Assembly (NCBI GenBank): GCA_934650095.1
Contig: CAKUFT010000003.1
Coordinates: 39,234 to 103,233 of the forward strand
Direction: 5' to 3'
From: an uncultured Collinsella sp.
Lineage (GTDB): Bacteria; Actinomycetota; Coriobacteriia; Coriobacteriales; Coriobacteriaceae
DNA length: 64,000 nt
Shown here: one piece after another, positions 36,076-44,477 of the stretch
How positions within the stretch are numbered: the stretch's first letter is position 1
How the letters are laid out: every line of letters starts with the position of its first letter
The notes under the pieces: generated by a model
The model's input: only the letters and a program-made list of their open reading frames with translations
The model's database searches: none
Told to the model about the DNA's origin: nothing
Position numbers and translations under genes: made by a program

Positions 36076-37413
36076 ATGCTGTTTGATCAGGTGACGGTTA
36101 TCGGTGGCGGTCTTGCGGGATCGGAATGCGCGATTCAGCTGGCAGATCGCGGCTTCACCGTAAAACTGTGCGAGATGCGCCCTCAGGTGAGTTCTCCTGC
36201 CCACCATACCGATCACTTGGCGGAGCTCGTCTGCTCCAATTCGTTTAAGTCGACCCGCCCGGACTCTGCTGCCGGCTTGCTGAAGGCCGAGCTTGAGCGC
36301 ATGGGATCGGTGCTGCTCGATTGCGCCCATCGTGCTGCCGTTCCCGCCGGCGGCGCCCTGGCGGTCGACCGCGTCAAGTTTTCCGAGCTCGTCGAGGCCG
36401 AGGTTGCCGCCCGCCCCAATATCGAAGTCGTTCACGGCGAGGTCACGCAGATTCCCGAAGGCCATGTGGTCATTGCCGCGGGGCCGCTGTGCTCGCCGGC
36501 GTTGAGCGAGGAGGTCATGAAGCTTGTCGGTGGTGACGCCCTGGCGTTCTTTGACGCGGCGGCCCCAATCGTCGATGCCTCCACGCTCGATATGGACGTG
36601 CTGTTCTCGCAGTCGCGCTATGAGGAGCAGGGGAGTGGCGACTATCTCAACGCCCCGCTCAACAAGGAAGAGTACGAGGCCTTTATCGAGGCGCTCACCA
36701 CGGCAGACCGCGTGGTGCTCAAGGACTTTGAGGGCGGAGACCTGTTCCAGGCCTGTCAGCCCGCCGAGGAGGTCGCACGCACCGGCAAGGACGCCATTCG
36801 TTTTGGCGCCATGAAGCCCGTCGGACTCACCGACCCGCGAACCGGCCGCCGTCCCTGGGCGGCGATTCAGCTGCGCGCCGAGAACAAGGAGAAGACCGCC
36901 TATAACCTGGTGGGTTTCCAGACCAATCTGACCTTTGGCGAGCAAAAGCGCGTGTTCCATATGGTTCCCGGCCTGGAGAATGCCGAGTTCTTCCGCTATG
37001 GCGTTATGCATCGCAATACCTTCGTCGATGCGCCGCACGTGCTCGACGGGACCTTTGCCGTGCCCGGTACGAGCGTGCGCCTCGCCGGCCAGATTACCGG
37101 CACCGAGGGGTACATGGAAGCGGTTGCGACCGGTCTGCTCGCTGCGGTCAACACCTATGCCGAGGCTGTCGGGGCGGATCCTGTCGAGCTGCCTCGCGTG
37201 GGCGCCCTGGGTGCGCTCGTGGGCTATGCGACCGATCCCGCCACGGTGGGCTACCAGCCCATGCATGTCAACTTTGGCCTGGTGCCGCCGCTCGAGGATG
37301 GCAAGCGCCGTAGCAAGCGTGACCGTTACCAGGCCTATGCGGACCGCGCCCTCGAGGCCCTCGATTCCTACTTGGCCACGCGTTCCGACCTGTTTGGAGG
37401 CGACCGTTCATAG
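36076..37413 (+). CDS. trmFO: tRNA (uracil-54-C5)-methyltransferase TrmFO (folate-dependent)
   Basis: A 445-residue flavoprotein. The FAD-binding motif is VTVIGGGLAGSECAIQLADRG, and SSPAHHTDHLAELVCSNSFKS is typical of TrmFO. It makes ribothymidine 54 in the T loop using methylene-tetrahydrofolate. ATG 36076 has AAAGGTG 8 bases upstream. The stop at 37411-37413 appears to overlap the start of xerC. Confidence 0.96.
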   Translation: MLFDQVTVIGGGLAGSECAIQLADRGFTVKLCEMRPQVSSPAHHTDHLAELVCSNSFKSTRPDSAAGLLKAELERMGSVLLDCAHRAAVPAGGALAVDRVKFSELVEAEVAARPNIEVVHGEVTQIPEGHVVIAAGPLCSPALSEEVMKLVGGDALAFFDAAAPIVDASTLDMDVLFSQSRYEEQGSGDYLNAPLNKEEYEAFIEALTTADRVVLKDFEGGDLFQACQPAEEVARTGKDAIRFGAMKPVGLTDPRTGRRPWAAIQLRAENKEKTAYNLVGFQTNLTFGEQKRVFHMVPGLENAEFFRYGVMHRNTFVDAPHVLDGTFAVPGTSVRLAGQITGTEGYMEAVATGLLAAVNTYAEAVGADPVELPRVGALGALVGYATDPATVGYQPMHVNFGLVPPLEDGKRRSKRDRYQAYADRALEALDSYLATRSDLFGGDRS

Positions 37414-38330
37414 CTTTTGACCTGTACGATACCGTTGACTCGTTTATCGCCTATATCGCACGCGTCGAGGGTCTGTCTCCCAACACAGTTGCCGCCTATA
37501 GCTCGCGCCTCGAACGTTTTGCGGCTTGGTGCGAGCGTACGGACACCGACGCTCGCGCAGCCGACGTACGCACCGTTCGAACCTATCTCGCCAAGCTCTC
37601 GCGTGAGAAGGTGGCTCCGCGCACGATTGCCGCGCACCTGTCTGCTATTCGTTCGCTCTATCGGTGGATGGCCGCCGAAGGGATCGTTGAGGGCGATGCG
37701 GTCTCGGCGATCTCCTCGCCCAAACTCCCGCGTGACTTGCCCGGGGTACTGACGACCCAGCAGGTCGAGGAGCTGCTCCGTGCCCCCGACACCGCGACGC
37801 CCGCGGGATTGCGCGATGCGGCGATGCTCGAGCTGCTCTATGCCTCTGGAGCACGCATCTCGGAGCTCGCGGTGCTCAGCGTGGAGTCCATTGCATGGTC
37901 CGAGCGCACGCTGCGGCTATGGGGCAAGGGCAGCAAGGAGCGCATCGTGCCCCTGTATCGCCGCGCTCTCGAGGCGACCCGCACCTATGTCGAGGAGGGG
38001 AGACCGGCACTGCTCGCCCAGGCAAAGCATCACGATGCCGCGAGCGGTTCGCATCCGTTGTTCATCTCGGCGCGCGGCAACCGCATGAGTGCCGCTATGC
38101 TCAGGCGGCGCTTTCATATGCTGGCGACGCTCGCCGGCATTCCGGCTGACATTGCCCCGCATGCGATGCGCCATACGTTTGCGACCGATCTGCTCGAGGG
38201 TGGCGCGGATCTGCGTTCGGTGCAGGAGCTGCTGGGCCACGCGAGCCTGTCCACGACGCAGATCTACACGCACCTCACGCCCGATCGGCTCAAGAACGCC
38301 GTGGCCCAGGCCCATCCCCGTGGCGAGTAG
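37410..38330 (+). CDS. xerC: Tyrosine recombinase XerC, apparently starting at a non-canonical ATA
   Basis: A tyrosine recombinase of about 306 residues for chromosome dimer resolution. The catalytic domain has GARISELAVLSV (Arg), HAMRHTFATDLLEGG (His-x-x-Arg), LLGHASLSTTQIYTHL (His and the Tyr nucleophile). The N-terminal core-binding domain (VDSFIAYIARVEGLSPNTVAAY) is in the same frame from 37410 on, yet there is no ATG, GTG or TTG before 37611. GGAGG at 37396-37400 is nine bases before ATA 37410, which overlaps the trmFO stop as ATAG. CTG 37422 is a second candidate. Starting at GTG 37611 would delete the whole N-terminal domain. It is probably housekeeping XerC, not a mobile-element integrase. 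Confidence 0.88.
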   Translation: MAFDLYDTVDSFIAYIARVEGLSPNTVAAYSSRLERFAAWCERTDTDARAADVRTVRTYLAKLSREKVAPRTIAAHLSAIRSLYRWMAAEGIVEGDAVSAISSPKLPRDLPGVLTTQQVEELLRAPDTATPAGLRDAAMLELLYASGARISELAVLSVESIAWSERTLRLWGKGSKERIVPLYRRALEATRTYVEEGRPALLAQAKHHDAASGSHPLFISARGNRMSAAMLRRRFHMLATLAGIPADIAPHAMRHTFATDLLEGGADLRSVQELLGHASLSTTQIYTHLTPDRLKNAVAQAHPRGE

Positions 38331-38389
38331 ATAGGGCTTCCCGCGCAAAACCGTGCAAAACCGTCAAGGTGTGTGGTTTTGATTGCGGG

Positions 38390-38418
38390 TTGGCAGGAAG
38401 AAGTAATCCTGCTATCAT
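38390..38418 (+). promoter_or_regulatory. Promoter for rpsB-tsf
   Basis: TTGGCA (38390-38395) and TATCAT (38413-38418), spacing 17. The transcript has a leader of about 135 bases. Confidence 0.7.
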
Positions 38419-38424
38419 TCATCG

Positions 38425-38559
38425 GGTTGCTTCACGGCAACAGGTTTTTATCACGCACGCGCGGCTACTTCATACCGTGGTGCCCGGGCTTTGGTAGCAC
38501 ATGTCCGGGTTGGTTTTGGAGGATGACCCCGCGCGGAGGCAAACCACAGGAGGTTTAAC
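38425..38559 (+). promoter_or_regulatory. Structured 5' leader of rpsB (candidate autoregulatory RNA)
   Basis: The leader contains a GTTGC/GCAAC hairpin (about 38427-38442) followed by TTTTT, and a second element with CCCGGG and CCCGG-like arms (about 38482-38515). The AGGAGG ribosome binding site follows near 38550. A feedback leader for S2 is plausible but not proven. Confidence 0.35.
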
Positions 38560-39288
38560 ATGGCTACCAAGATTAATATCCGCACCCTGCTCGAGGCCGG
38601 CTGCCACTTCGGTCACCAGACCCGTCGCTGGAACCCCAAGATGAAGCCGTTCATCTTCGGTGAGCGCAACGGCATCTACATCCTCGACCTCAAGCAGACC
38701 ATCCTTGACGCCGACCAGGCCTACACCTTCGTCAAGAACGTCGCCAAGGGTGGCAACGTGCTGTTCGTCGGCACCAAGAAGCAGGCTCAGGAGGCCGTTA
38801 AGAACGCTGCTGAGCGCGCCAACATGCCCTACATCAACCAGCGCTGGCTCGGCGGTATGCTGACCAACTTCGTGACCATCCGCTCCCGCATCAACCGCAT
38901 GGAGGAGCTTGAGGCCATGGTCGAGGACGGCCGCATGGCTGTTCTGCCCAAGAAGGAGCAGGCAGTGCTCGGCAAGGAGCTCACCAAGCTCCAGACCAAC
39001 CTCGGTGGCGCCCGCGATATGAAGGGTCTGCCCCAGGCTCTCTTCGTCATCGACACCAAGCGCGAGGAGAACGCCATCAAGGAGGCCCAGCGCCTGAACA
39101 TCCCCGTCGTCGCCCTGATCGACACCAACTCCGATCCCGACGAGGTCGAGTACGGCATCCCCTGCAACGATGACGCTATCTCCGCCGTCACCCTTATGTG
39201 CGAGCTCATGGCTGACGCCTGCCTCGCCGGCTCCGGCAAGGAGCAGGTCTCCGAGGCCGAGATGGCCGCTGAGCCCAAGGCCGAGTAA
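38560..39288 (+). CDS. rpsB: 30S ribosomal protein S2
   Basis: A 242-residue protein starting [24 protein letters not shown] over residues 5-28, with [25 protein letters not shown] and [14 protein letters not shown]. It binds the back of the 30S near S1/S8. It is followed by tsf in the usual arrangement. Confidence 0.98.
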   Translation: MATKINIRTLLEAGCHFGHQTRRWNPKMKPFIFGERNGIYILDLKQTILDADQAYTFVKNVAKGGNVLFVGTKKQAQEAVKNAAERANMPYINQRWLGGMLTNFVTIRSRINRMEELEAMVEDGRMAVLPKKEQAVLGKELTKLQTNLGGARDMKGLPQALFVIDTKREENAIKEAQRLNIPVVALIDTNSDPDEVEYGIPCNDDAISAVTLMCELMADACLAGSGKEQVSEAEMAAEPKAE

Positions 39289-39333
39289 ATCAGTCTTAGT
39301 TCATTCTTTTTCATCTCTTTGAAAGGAACCACA

Positions 39334-40203
39334 ATGGCCCAGATTACCGCCGCTATGGTCAAGCAGCTCCGCGAGATGACCGACTCCCCGATGATGGAGT
39401 GCAAGAAGGCTCTCGTCGAGGCTGACGGCGACATGGACGCCGCTGTCGACGTTCTGCGCAAGAACGGCCTCGCCAAGGCTGCCAAGAAGGCTGGTCGTGA
39501 GACCAACGAGGGCGCTGTCGCCGCGTTCGTCTCCGAGGATGGCAAGTCCGGCGCTCTGCTCGAGCTCTCCTGCGAGACCGACTTCGTCGGCTCCAACGCC
39601 AAGTTCACCGGCTTTGCTTCCAAGGTCGCTGAGGTTGTCGCCACCACCGAGCCGGCTGACGTCGACGCTCTGCTCGAGAAGCCGATGGGCGAGGAGACCG
39701 TTTCCTCCGAGCTCACCGAGATGATTCACATCATGGGCGAGAACATGAAGATCGCTCGTTTCGCCGCCCGCAAGGCTGAGAACGGCGCGCTCGCTTCTTA
39801 CATCCACATGGGTGGTAAGATCGGCGTCCTCGTCGAGTTCGCTTTCGAGAAGGCCGAGACCGCTCAGGCCGAGTCCTTCAAGACCTTCGCTCATGACGTT
39901 GCCCTTCAGGTTGCTGCCGTCGCCCCGATCTGCGCTACCCGCGAGCAGGTTCCGGCCGAGACCGTCGAGCACGAGAAGCAGATTTACATGGCTCAGGCTG
40001 CCGAGTCCGGCAAGCCCGAGGCCATCCAGGAGAAGATGGCTGTTGGCCGTCTGGAGAAGTTCTACAAGCAGTCCGTGCTCACCGAGCAGGAGTTCATCAA
40101 GGACAGCTCCCTCACCATCAAGAAGTACGCTGAGCAGGTCTCCAAGGAGCTCGGCGATACCATTACCGTCGTTGCCTTCGACCGTCTGGTCCGTGGCGAG
40201 TAA
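39334..40203 (+). CDS. tsf: Translation elongation factor Ts
   Basis: A 289-residue nucleotide exchange factor for EF-Tu. ITAAMVKQLREMTDSPMMECKKALVEADGD is spread over residues 4-33 and contains the conserved TDF-like region; LSCETDFVGSN marks the core, followed by two dimerisation repeats. ATG 39334 has AAAGGAA upstream. Confidence 0.97.
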   Translation: MAQITAAMVKQLREMTDSPMMECKKALVEADGDMDAAVDVLRKNGLAKAAKKAGRETNEGAVAAFVSEDGKSGALLELSCETDFVGSNAKFTGFASKVAEVVATTEPADVDALLEKPMGEETVSSELTEMIHIMGENMKIARFAARKAENGALASYIHMGGKIGVLVEFAFEKAETAQAESFKTFAHDVALQVAAVAPICATREQVPAETVEHEKQIYMAQAAESGKPEAIQEKMAVGRLEKFYKQSVLTEQEFIKDSSLTIKKYAEQVSKELGDTITVVAFDRLVRGE

Positions 40204-40226
40204 ATAAGCTCTTGTAGCTGGTAATG

Positions 40227-40261
40227 AGCAGGCTGTGGGTTTTACTCACAGCCTGCTTTTT
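40227..40261 (+). terminator. Intrinsic terminator after tsf
   Basis: AGCAGGCTGTG (40227-40237) pairs with CACAGCCTGCT (40247-40257) and is followed by TTTT. Confidence 0.9.
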
Positions 40262-40320
40262 CATGGCTCTGAGCAGAGCCTTTGCTATCATATTGTGAGT
40301 CTATTAAAAGGAGGATCGTT

Positions 40321-41043
40321 TTGTCCGACATCCGATACAAACGCGTGCTTCTGAAGCTTTCCGGCGAAGCGCTGATGGGCGACGGCCACTACGGCATCGA
40401 CCCCAAGGTTACCGACCATCTTGCCAAGCAGGTCAAGGAGCTGCTCGCCGTAGGCCATGAGGTCGGCGTTGTTGTCGGCGGCGGCAACATTTTCCGCGGC
40501 ATGGCCGGCGCTGCCGGTGGCATGGAGCGTGCCCAGGCCGATTATATGGGCATGCTTGCGACCGTCATGAACGCGCTTGCCCTGCAGGATGCCTTCGAGC
40601 ACAACGATGTTCCCTGCCGCGTGATGAGTGCTATCCAGATGAACGAGATCTGCGAGCCCTATATTCGCCGTCGCGCCATCAACCACCTGTCCAAGGGCAA
40701 CGTCGTTATCTTCGCTGCCGGTTCGGGCAATCCGTACTTTACGACCGACACCGCCGCGGCCCTTCGCGCTTGCGAGATTGGTGCCGAGATTCTGATCAAG
40801 GCCACCAAGGTCGACGGTATCTACGACAAGGATCCCGTCAAGTGCGCCGACGCCGTCCGCTTTGACAAGATCACCTATCACGAGGTGCTCGTCCGCGGCC
40901 TGCAGGTTATGGATTCCACGGCTACGGCTCTTTGCCAAGACAACCGTATGCCCATTTTGGTCCTCAACATCGATGGCGAGGACACCGTCAAGCGCGCGCT
41001 CGCGGGTGAGCCCGTCGGCACGCTCGTCTATCAGGAGGATTAA
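40321..41043 (+). CDS. pyrH: Uridylate kinase
   Basis: A 240-residue amino-acid-kinase-fold enzyme: [43 protein letters not shown] and [12 protein letters not shown]. It phosphorylates UMP to UDP. TTG 40321 has AAAGGAGGA. The following frr gene starts two bases after its stop. Confidence 0.97.
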   Translation: MSDIRYKRVLLKLSGEALMGDGHYGIDPKVTDHLAKQVKELLAVGHEVGVVVGGGNIFRGMAGAAGGMERAQADYMGMLATVMNALALQDAFEHNDVPCRVMSAIQMNEICEPYIRRRAINHLSKGNVVIFAAGSGNPYFTTDTAAALRACEIGAEILIKATKVDGIYDKDPVKCADAVRFDKITYHEVLVRGLQVMDSTATALCQDNRMPILVLNIDGEDTVKRALAGEPVGTLVYQED

Positions 41044-41045
41044 GC

Positions 41046-41582
41046 ATGGCAGAGAACATCACCGCCCACATGGACAAGTCGCTCGAGTCCCTCAAGCACA
41101 ACTTCTCCAAGGTCCGTACCGGCCGCGCCAATGCCAACATTCTGTCCGACATTACCGTCGATTACTACGGTGTTCCCACGCCGGTCACGCAGGTTGCCGC
41201 CGTTAAGACCCCCGAGGCCCACATGCTGCTCATCGAGCCGTGGGACAAGGCGCTCATCAACGCTATCGTCAAGGCTATCAGCGCCTCCGACCTGGGCATT
41301 ACCCCCAACTCCGATGGCACCGTCGTTCGTCTGCCTTTCCCGGCTCCCACCGAGGAGCGTCGTCGCGAGCTCGTCAAGGAGTGTCGCGAGTACGCCGAGC
41401 AGGCCAAGGTTTCCATCCGCAACATCCGTCGCGACTTTAACAATAAGCTCGAGCGCGACGAGGAGCTCACCGAGGACGACGTCCGCCGCGAGCAGGCCAA
41501 GGTTCAGAAGCATACCGATGAGTATGTTGCCAAGGTCGAGGAGCTTCTGAAGGAAAAAGAAGCCGAGGTCATGGAGATCTAA
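41046..41582 (+). CDS. frr: Ribosome recycling factor
   Basis: A 178-residue helical protein with VRTGRANANILSDITVDYYG, and IRNIRRDFNNKLE near the C-terminus. It splits post-termination ribosomes with EF-G. The pyrH-frr-uppS-cdsA-dxr-rseP order matches many bacteria. Confidence 0.97.
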   Translation: MAENITAHMDKSLESLKHNFSKVRTGRANANILSDITVDYYGVPTPVTQVAAVKTPEAHMLLIEPWDKALINAIVKAISASDLGITPNSDGTVVRLPFPAPTEERRRELVKECREYAEQAKVSIRNIRRDFNNKLERDEELTEDDVRREQAKVQKHTDEYVAKVEELLKEKEAEVMEI

Positions 41583-41583
41583 G

Positions 41584-42378
41584 GTGCAATACGACGAGCA
41601 TAAACTGGTCGAGTACTTTGCCGACGCCCCTGCGGGCGTCGGTTTTTCCGACCTTGACCTCAATAATATTCCGCACCATATCTCGTGCATCATGGACGGC
41701 AACGGCCGTTGGGCTACATCGCGCGGTCTTGCCCGCACCGAGGGTCACAAGGCAGGTATTGTCTCCCTGCGCGAGATCATTACCGCCTGCGTGCGCCTGG
41801 GCGTCGACGTGCTTTCGGCCTACGCGTTTTCGACTGAAAACTGGAATCGCCCACAGCACGAGGTCAACGTCTTGATGCACCTTTTTGCCAAGACGTTTGT
41901 CGATGAGCTGCCGCTGCTCAAGCGTGAGAACGTGCGTGTTGTCTTTTTGGGTGACATTTCCGCACTGCCCAAGAAGACGCGCGACGTCTTTGAGCGCGGG
42001 CTTGCCGAGTGCGCTGACCATACGGGCATGACGCTTGCACTGGCCGTTAACTATGGCGCCCGTGCCGAGATCACCCGTGCCGCCCGTCAGCTTGCTCTCG
42101 ATGCCGCTGCCGGAAAGATTGATCCTGCCGCAATCGATGACGACATGGTGGCTTCACACCTGTACACCGCCGGTCTTCCCGATCCGGAGCTCGTGATTCG
42201 CACTTCTGGTGAGCTGCGCCTGTCGAATTATCTGCTGTGGCAGGTCGCCTATGCCGAGTTTTATGTCACCGATACCTATTGGCCGGACTTTGATCGCTGG
42301 GGCCTTGTCGACGCCATTTTGGCCTACCAGGGCCGCGACCGTAGGTTTGGCGGACTGAGCAAGACCGAGGAGGCTTAA
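41584..42378 (+). CDS. uppS: Isoprenyl (undecaprenyl) diphosphate synthase
   Basis: A 264-residue cis-prenyltransferase with HHISCIMDGNGRWATSRG (catalytic Asp), YAFSTENWNRP and LVIRTSGELRLSNYLLWQVAYAEF (mixed around residue 200-225). It makes the lipid carrier used by the RodA/PBP2 machinery. GTG 41584 is one base after the frr stop. Confidence 0.96.
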   Translation: MQYDEHKLVEYFADAPAGVGFSDLDLNNIPHHISCIMDGNGRWATSRGLARTEGHKAGIVSLREIITACVRLGVDVLSAYAFSTENWNRPQHEVNVLMHLFAKTFVDELPLLKRENVRVVFLGDISALPKKTRDVFERGLAECADHTGMTLALAVNYGARAEITRAARQLALDAAAGKIDPAAIDDDMVASHLYTAGLPDPELVIRTSGELRLSNYLLWQVAYAEFYVTDTYWPDFDRWGLVDAILAYQGRDRRFGGLSKTEEA

Positions 42379-42380
42379 TC

Positions 42381-43265
42381 GTGTCCGATCGTCCCAAGGC
42401 ATCTGCTCCTAAGGCTGCCGCGCCTGCAGCGCCTGCTGCGAAGGGCGGCACTGGCTCCTGGCTGGCGGGCTTTATCACCCGTGCCGCTGCCGGCATCGTC
42501 TACGCCGTCGTCTTTATCCTGTGCCTGGTTTTGGGCATTGTGCCCACGGCCATCTTCGTGTCCGTCATGAGCGGTCTGTGCTGCTATGAGTTCTTCCGCA
42601 TGACGAGGCTCGATGGCAAGGTTGCCAATGAGCGCTTGGGTATCGCTGCTGCCGTGCTCTTTCCGCTCTCGGCGCTGGGCGATTCGATGCTGCTGAATGC
42701 CCTGCTTTTTGCCCTGATGCTCGCGGTGGGTATCTGGTATGTCTGGTCGCCGCGCACCCGTATCTCGGATGTCGCCGTGACGCTTATGGGTCCTATCTAC
42801 ACCGGCTTTATGCTGTCGGCCATCGTGCTGCTGCGAGACGCCGTGCCCGGCTTTGCCGGCGCCCTGCTTTCGGTGGGCGTTTGCGCGTCCCTCTGGGTCT
42901 CCGATTCGTTTGCCTACATCGTGGGCAGCCGTATCGGCAAGCACAAGATGGTTCCCAAGATTTCCCCCAAAAAGAGCTGGGAGGGCTTTGTCGGCGGCAT
43001 TTTGGGCTCAGTTTTGATCTGGCTTATCCTGTGGGCTACGCATTTCTATAAGCTGAGCCTGCCTTATGCGTTGCTGTGCGGCGTAGTCGTCTCCATCTTG
43101 GGCGTAATTGGCGACCTCATTGAGTCGCGCATCAAGCGCGGCGTGGGCGTCAAGGATTCCGGCAACCTTATCCCGGGTCATGGCGGCATGCTCGACCGTA
43201 GCGATTCGCTCATCTTTGGCTGCATCACCGCACAGCTTCTCCTGATGATCGGAGGCGTGCTGTAA
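42381..43265 (+). CDS. cdsA: Phosphatidate cytidylyltransferase
   Basis: A 294-residue membrane enzyme that makes CDP-diacylglycerol. About seven hydrophobic segments follow a 25-residue Ala/Pro-rich cytoplasmic start. The CDP signature is near the C-terminus: VGVKDSGNLIPGHGGMLDRSDSL. GTG 42381 is two bases after uppS. Its last base is the first base of the dxr ATG. Confidence 0.95.
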   Translation: MSDRPKASAPKAAAPAAPAAKGGTGSWLAGFITRAAAGIVYAVVFILCLVLGIVPTAIFVSVMSGLCCYEFFRMTRLDGKVANERLGIAAAVLFPLSALGDSMLLNALLFALMLAVGIWYVWSPRTRISDVAVTLMGPIYTGFMLSAIVLLRDAVPGFAGALLSVGVCASLWVSDSFAYIVGSRIGKHKMVPKISPKKSWEGFVGGILGSVLIWLILWATHFYKLSLPYALLCGVVVSILGVIGDLIESRIKRGVGVKDSGNLIPGHGGMLDRSDSLIFGCITAQLLLMIGGVL

Positions 43266-44452
43266 TGGCTCATCAGACGACGTATGGCCCCGATGGGCGT
43301 CTCCGCGTTGCCATTCTGGGTTGCACGGGTTCTATCGGCACCCAGGCGCTCGATGTATGCCGTCAGCATGCCGATCGCCTTCAGGTGACGGCGCTGTCCG
43401 TCAACTCCAGCACTTCCGAGCTTGTTGCGGCTGCCCGTGAGTTCTCGGTTCCGGCGGTTGCCGTGGCCGATGCCGCTCATGGTGAAGACGCCGTGCTGCA
43501 GGAATTGCCCGCGGGCACCGAGCTTGGCGTTGGTGCGCAGGCGGTCTGCGAGCTTGCATGTCGCGATGATGTCGACTGCGTGCTTGTTGCCATTGTGGGG
43601 GCGGCGGGTCTCGAGGCGAGCCATGCGGCCTTGACATCGAACAAGCGCCTTGCTCTGGCCAATAAAGAGTCGCTCGTCGTCGGCGGCGATCTGCTTATGC
43701 CTTTGGCGCAGCCAGGTCAGCTTATTCCGGTCGACTCTGAGCATTCTGCCATCTACCAGTGCTATTTGGGGGAGAATCCGCGCGAGGCCCACTGCATTTG
43801 GCTCACCTGCTCGGGTGGTCCGTTCTTTGGCCGCACGCGTGACGAGCTCGATCGCGTGACGCGTGCCGATGCCCTGGCGCATCCCACCTGGGCTATGGGT
43901 GCCAAGATCACGATCGACTCCGCCACCCTTATGAACAAGGGTCTGGAGCGCATAGAGGCCATGCATCTGTTCGGCTGCGATCTCGACTTTATCAACGTGG
44001 TCGTGCAGCGCCAGTCTAAGATTCACTCCATGGTCGAGTTTGCCGACGGTTCTGTGATGGCTCATCTCGGTGCCTCCGACATGCGCATTCCCATCCAGTT
44101 TGCCTTTTCGTATCCCGAGCGCTGGGATACGCCGGCACCGCGTATCGATTTCCGCGAGCTGGGGCAGCTCACCTTTGATGCTGCCGACATGGATACGTTC
44201 CGTTGCCTGGCGCTCGCCGAGCGTGCCGGCAAGACGGGCGGCACCATGCCGTGCGTGCTCAATGCCGCCAACGAAGTCGCCGTCGATGCCTTCCTGCACG
44301 ATGCCTGTAGCTTTACCGATATCGACCGCATTGTGGAGTCCTGCATGGATGCCCACGATACGCAGGCGGTCGCTTCGTTTGAGCAGCTCCTCGAAATCGA
44401 TTCCTGGGCGCGCGCAAAGGCTACACAGGTTCTCGCTGCAACCCGTTCCTAA
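43265..44452 (+). CDS. dxr: 1-deoxy-D-xylulose 5-phosphate reductoisomerase
   Basis: A 395-residue NADPH enzyme of the MEP isoprenoid pathway. Motifs are ILGCTGSIGTQALDV (NADPH), LANKESLVVGG, PVDSEHSAIYQC and GAKITIDSATLMNKGLE. IspG, a later MEP enzyme, lies two genes downstream. Start and spacing support cotranscription with cdsA. Confidence 0.97.
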   Translation: MAHQTTYGPDGRLRVAILGCTGSIGTQALDVCRQHADRLQVTALSVNSSTSELVAAAREFSVPAVAVADAAHGEDAVLQELPAGTELGVGAQAVCELACRDDVDCVLVAIVGAAGLEASHAALTSNKRLALANKESLVVGGDLLMPLAQPGQLIPVDSEHSAIYQCYLGENPREAHCIWLTCSGGPFFGRTRDELDRVTRADALAHPTWAMGAKITIDSATLMNKGLERIEAMHLFGCDLDFINVVVQRQSKIHSMVEFADGSVMAHLGASDMRIPIQFAFSYPERWDTPAPRIDFRELGQLTFDAADMDTFRCLALAERAGKTGGTMPCVLNAANEVAVDAFLHDACSFTDIDRIVESCMDAHDTQAVASFEQLLEIDSWARAKATQVLAATRS

Positions 44453-44477
44453 CCCATAAGGATTGCTTTTTCGTTTT

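Noticed and set aside
37417-37752. TTG-initiated 111-codon frame at the start of xerC
   Set aside because: It is out of frame with the recombinase domain, whose N-terminal domain is clear in the other frame.
37410-38330. Integrase of a mobile element
   Set aside because: The gene fits housekeeping XerC by neighbours (trmFO, rpsB) and length; no attachment sites, phage or plasmid genes are near.
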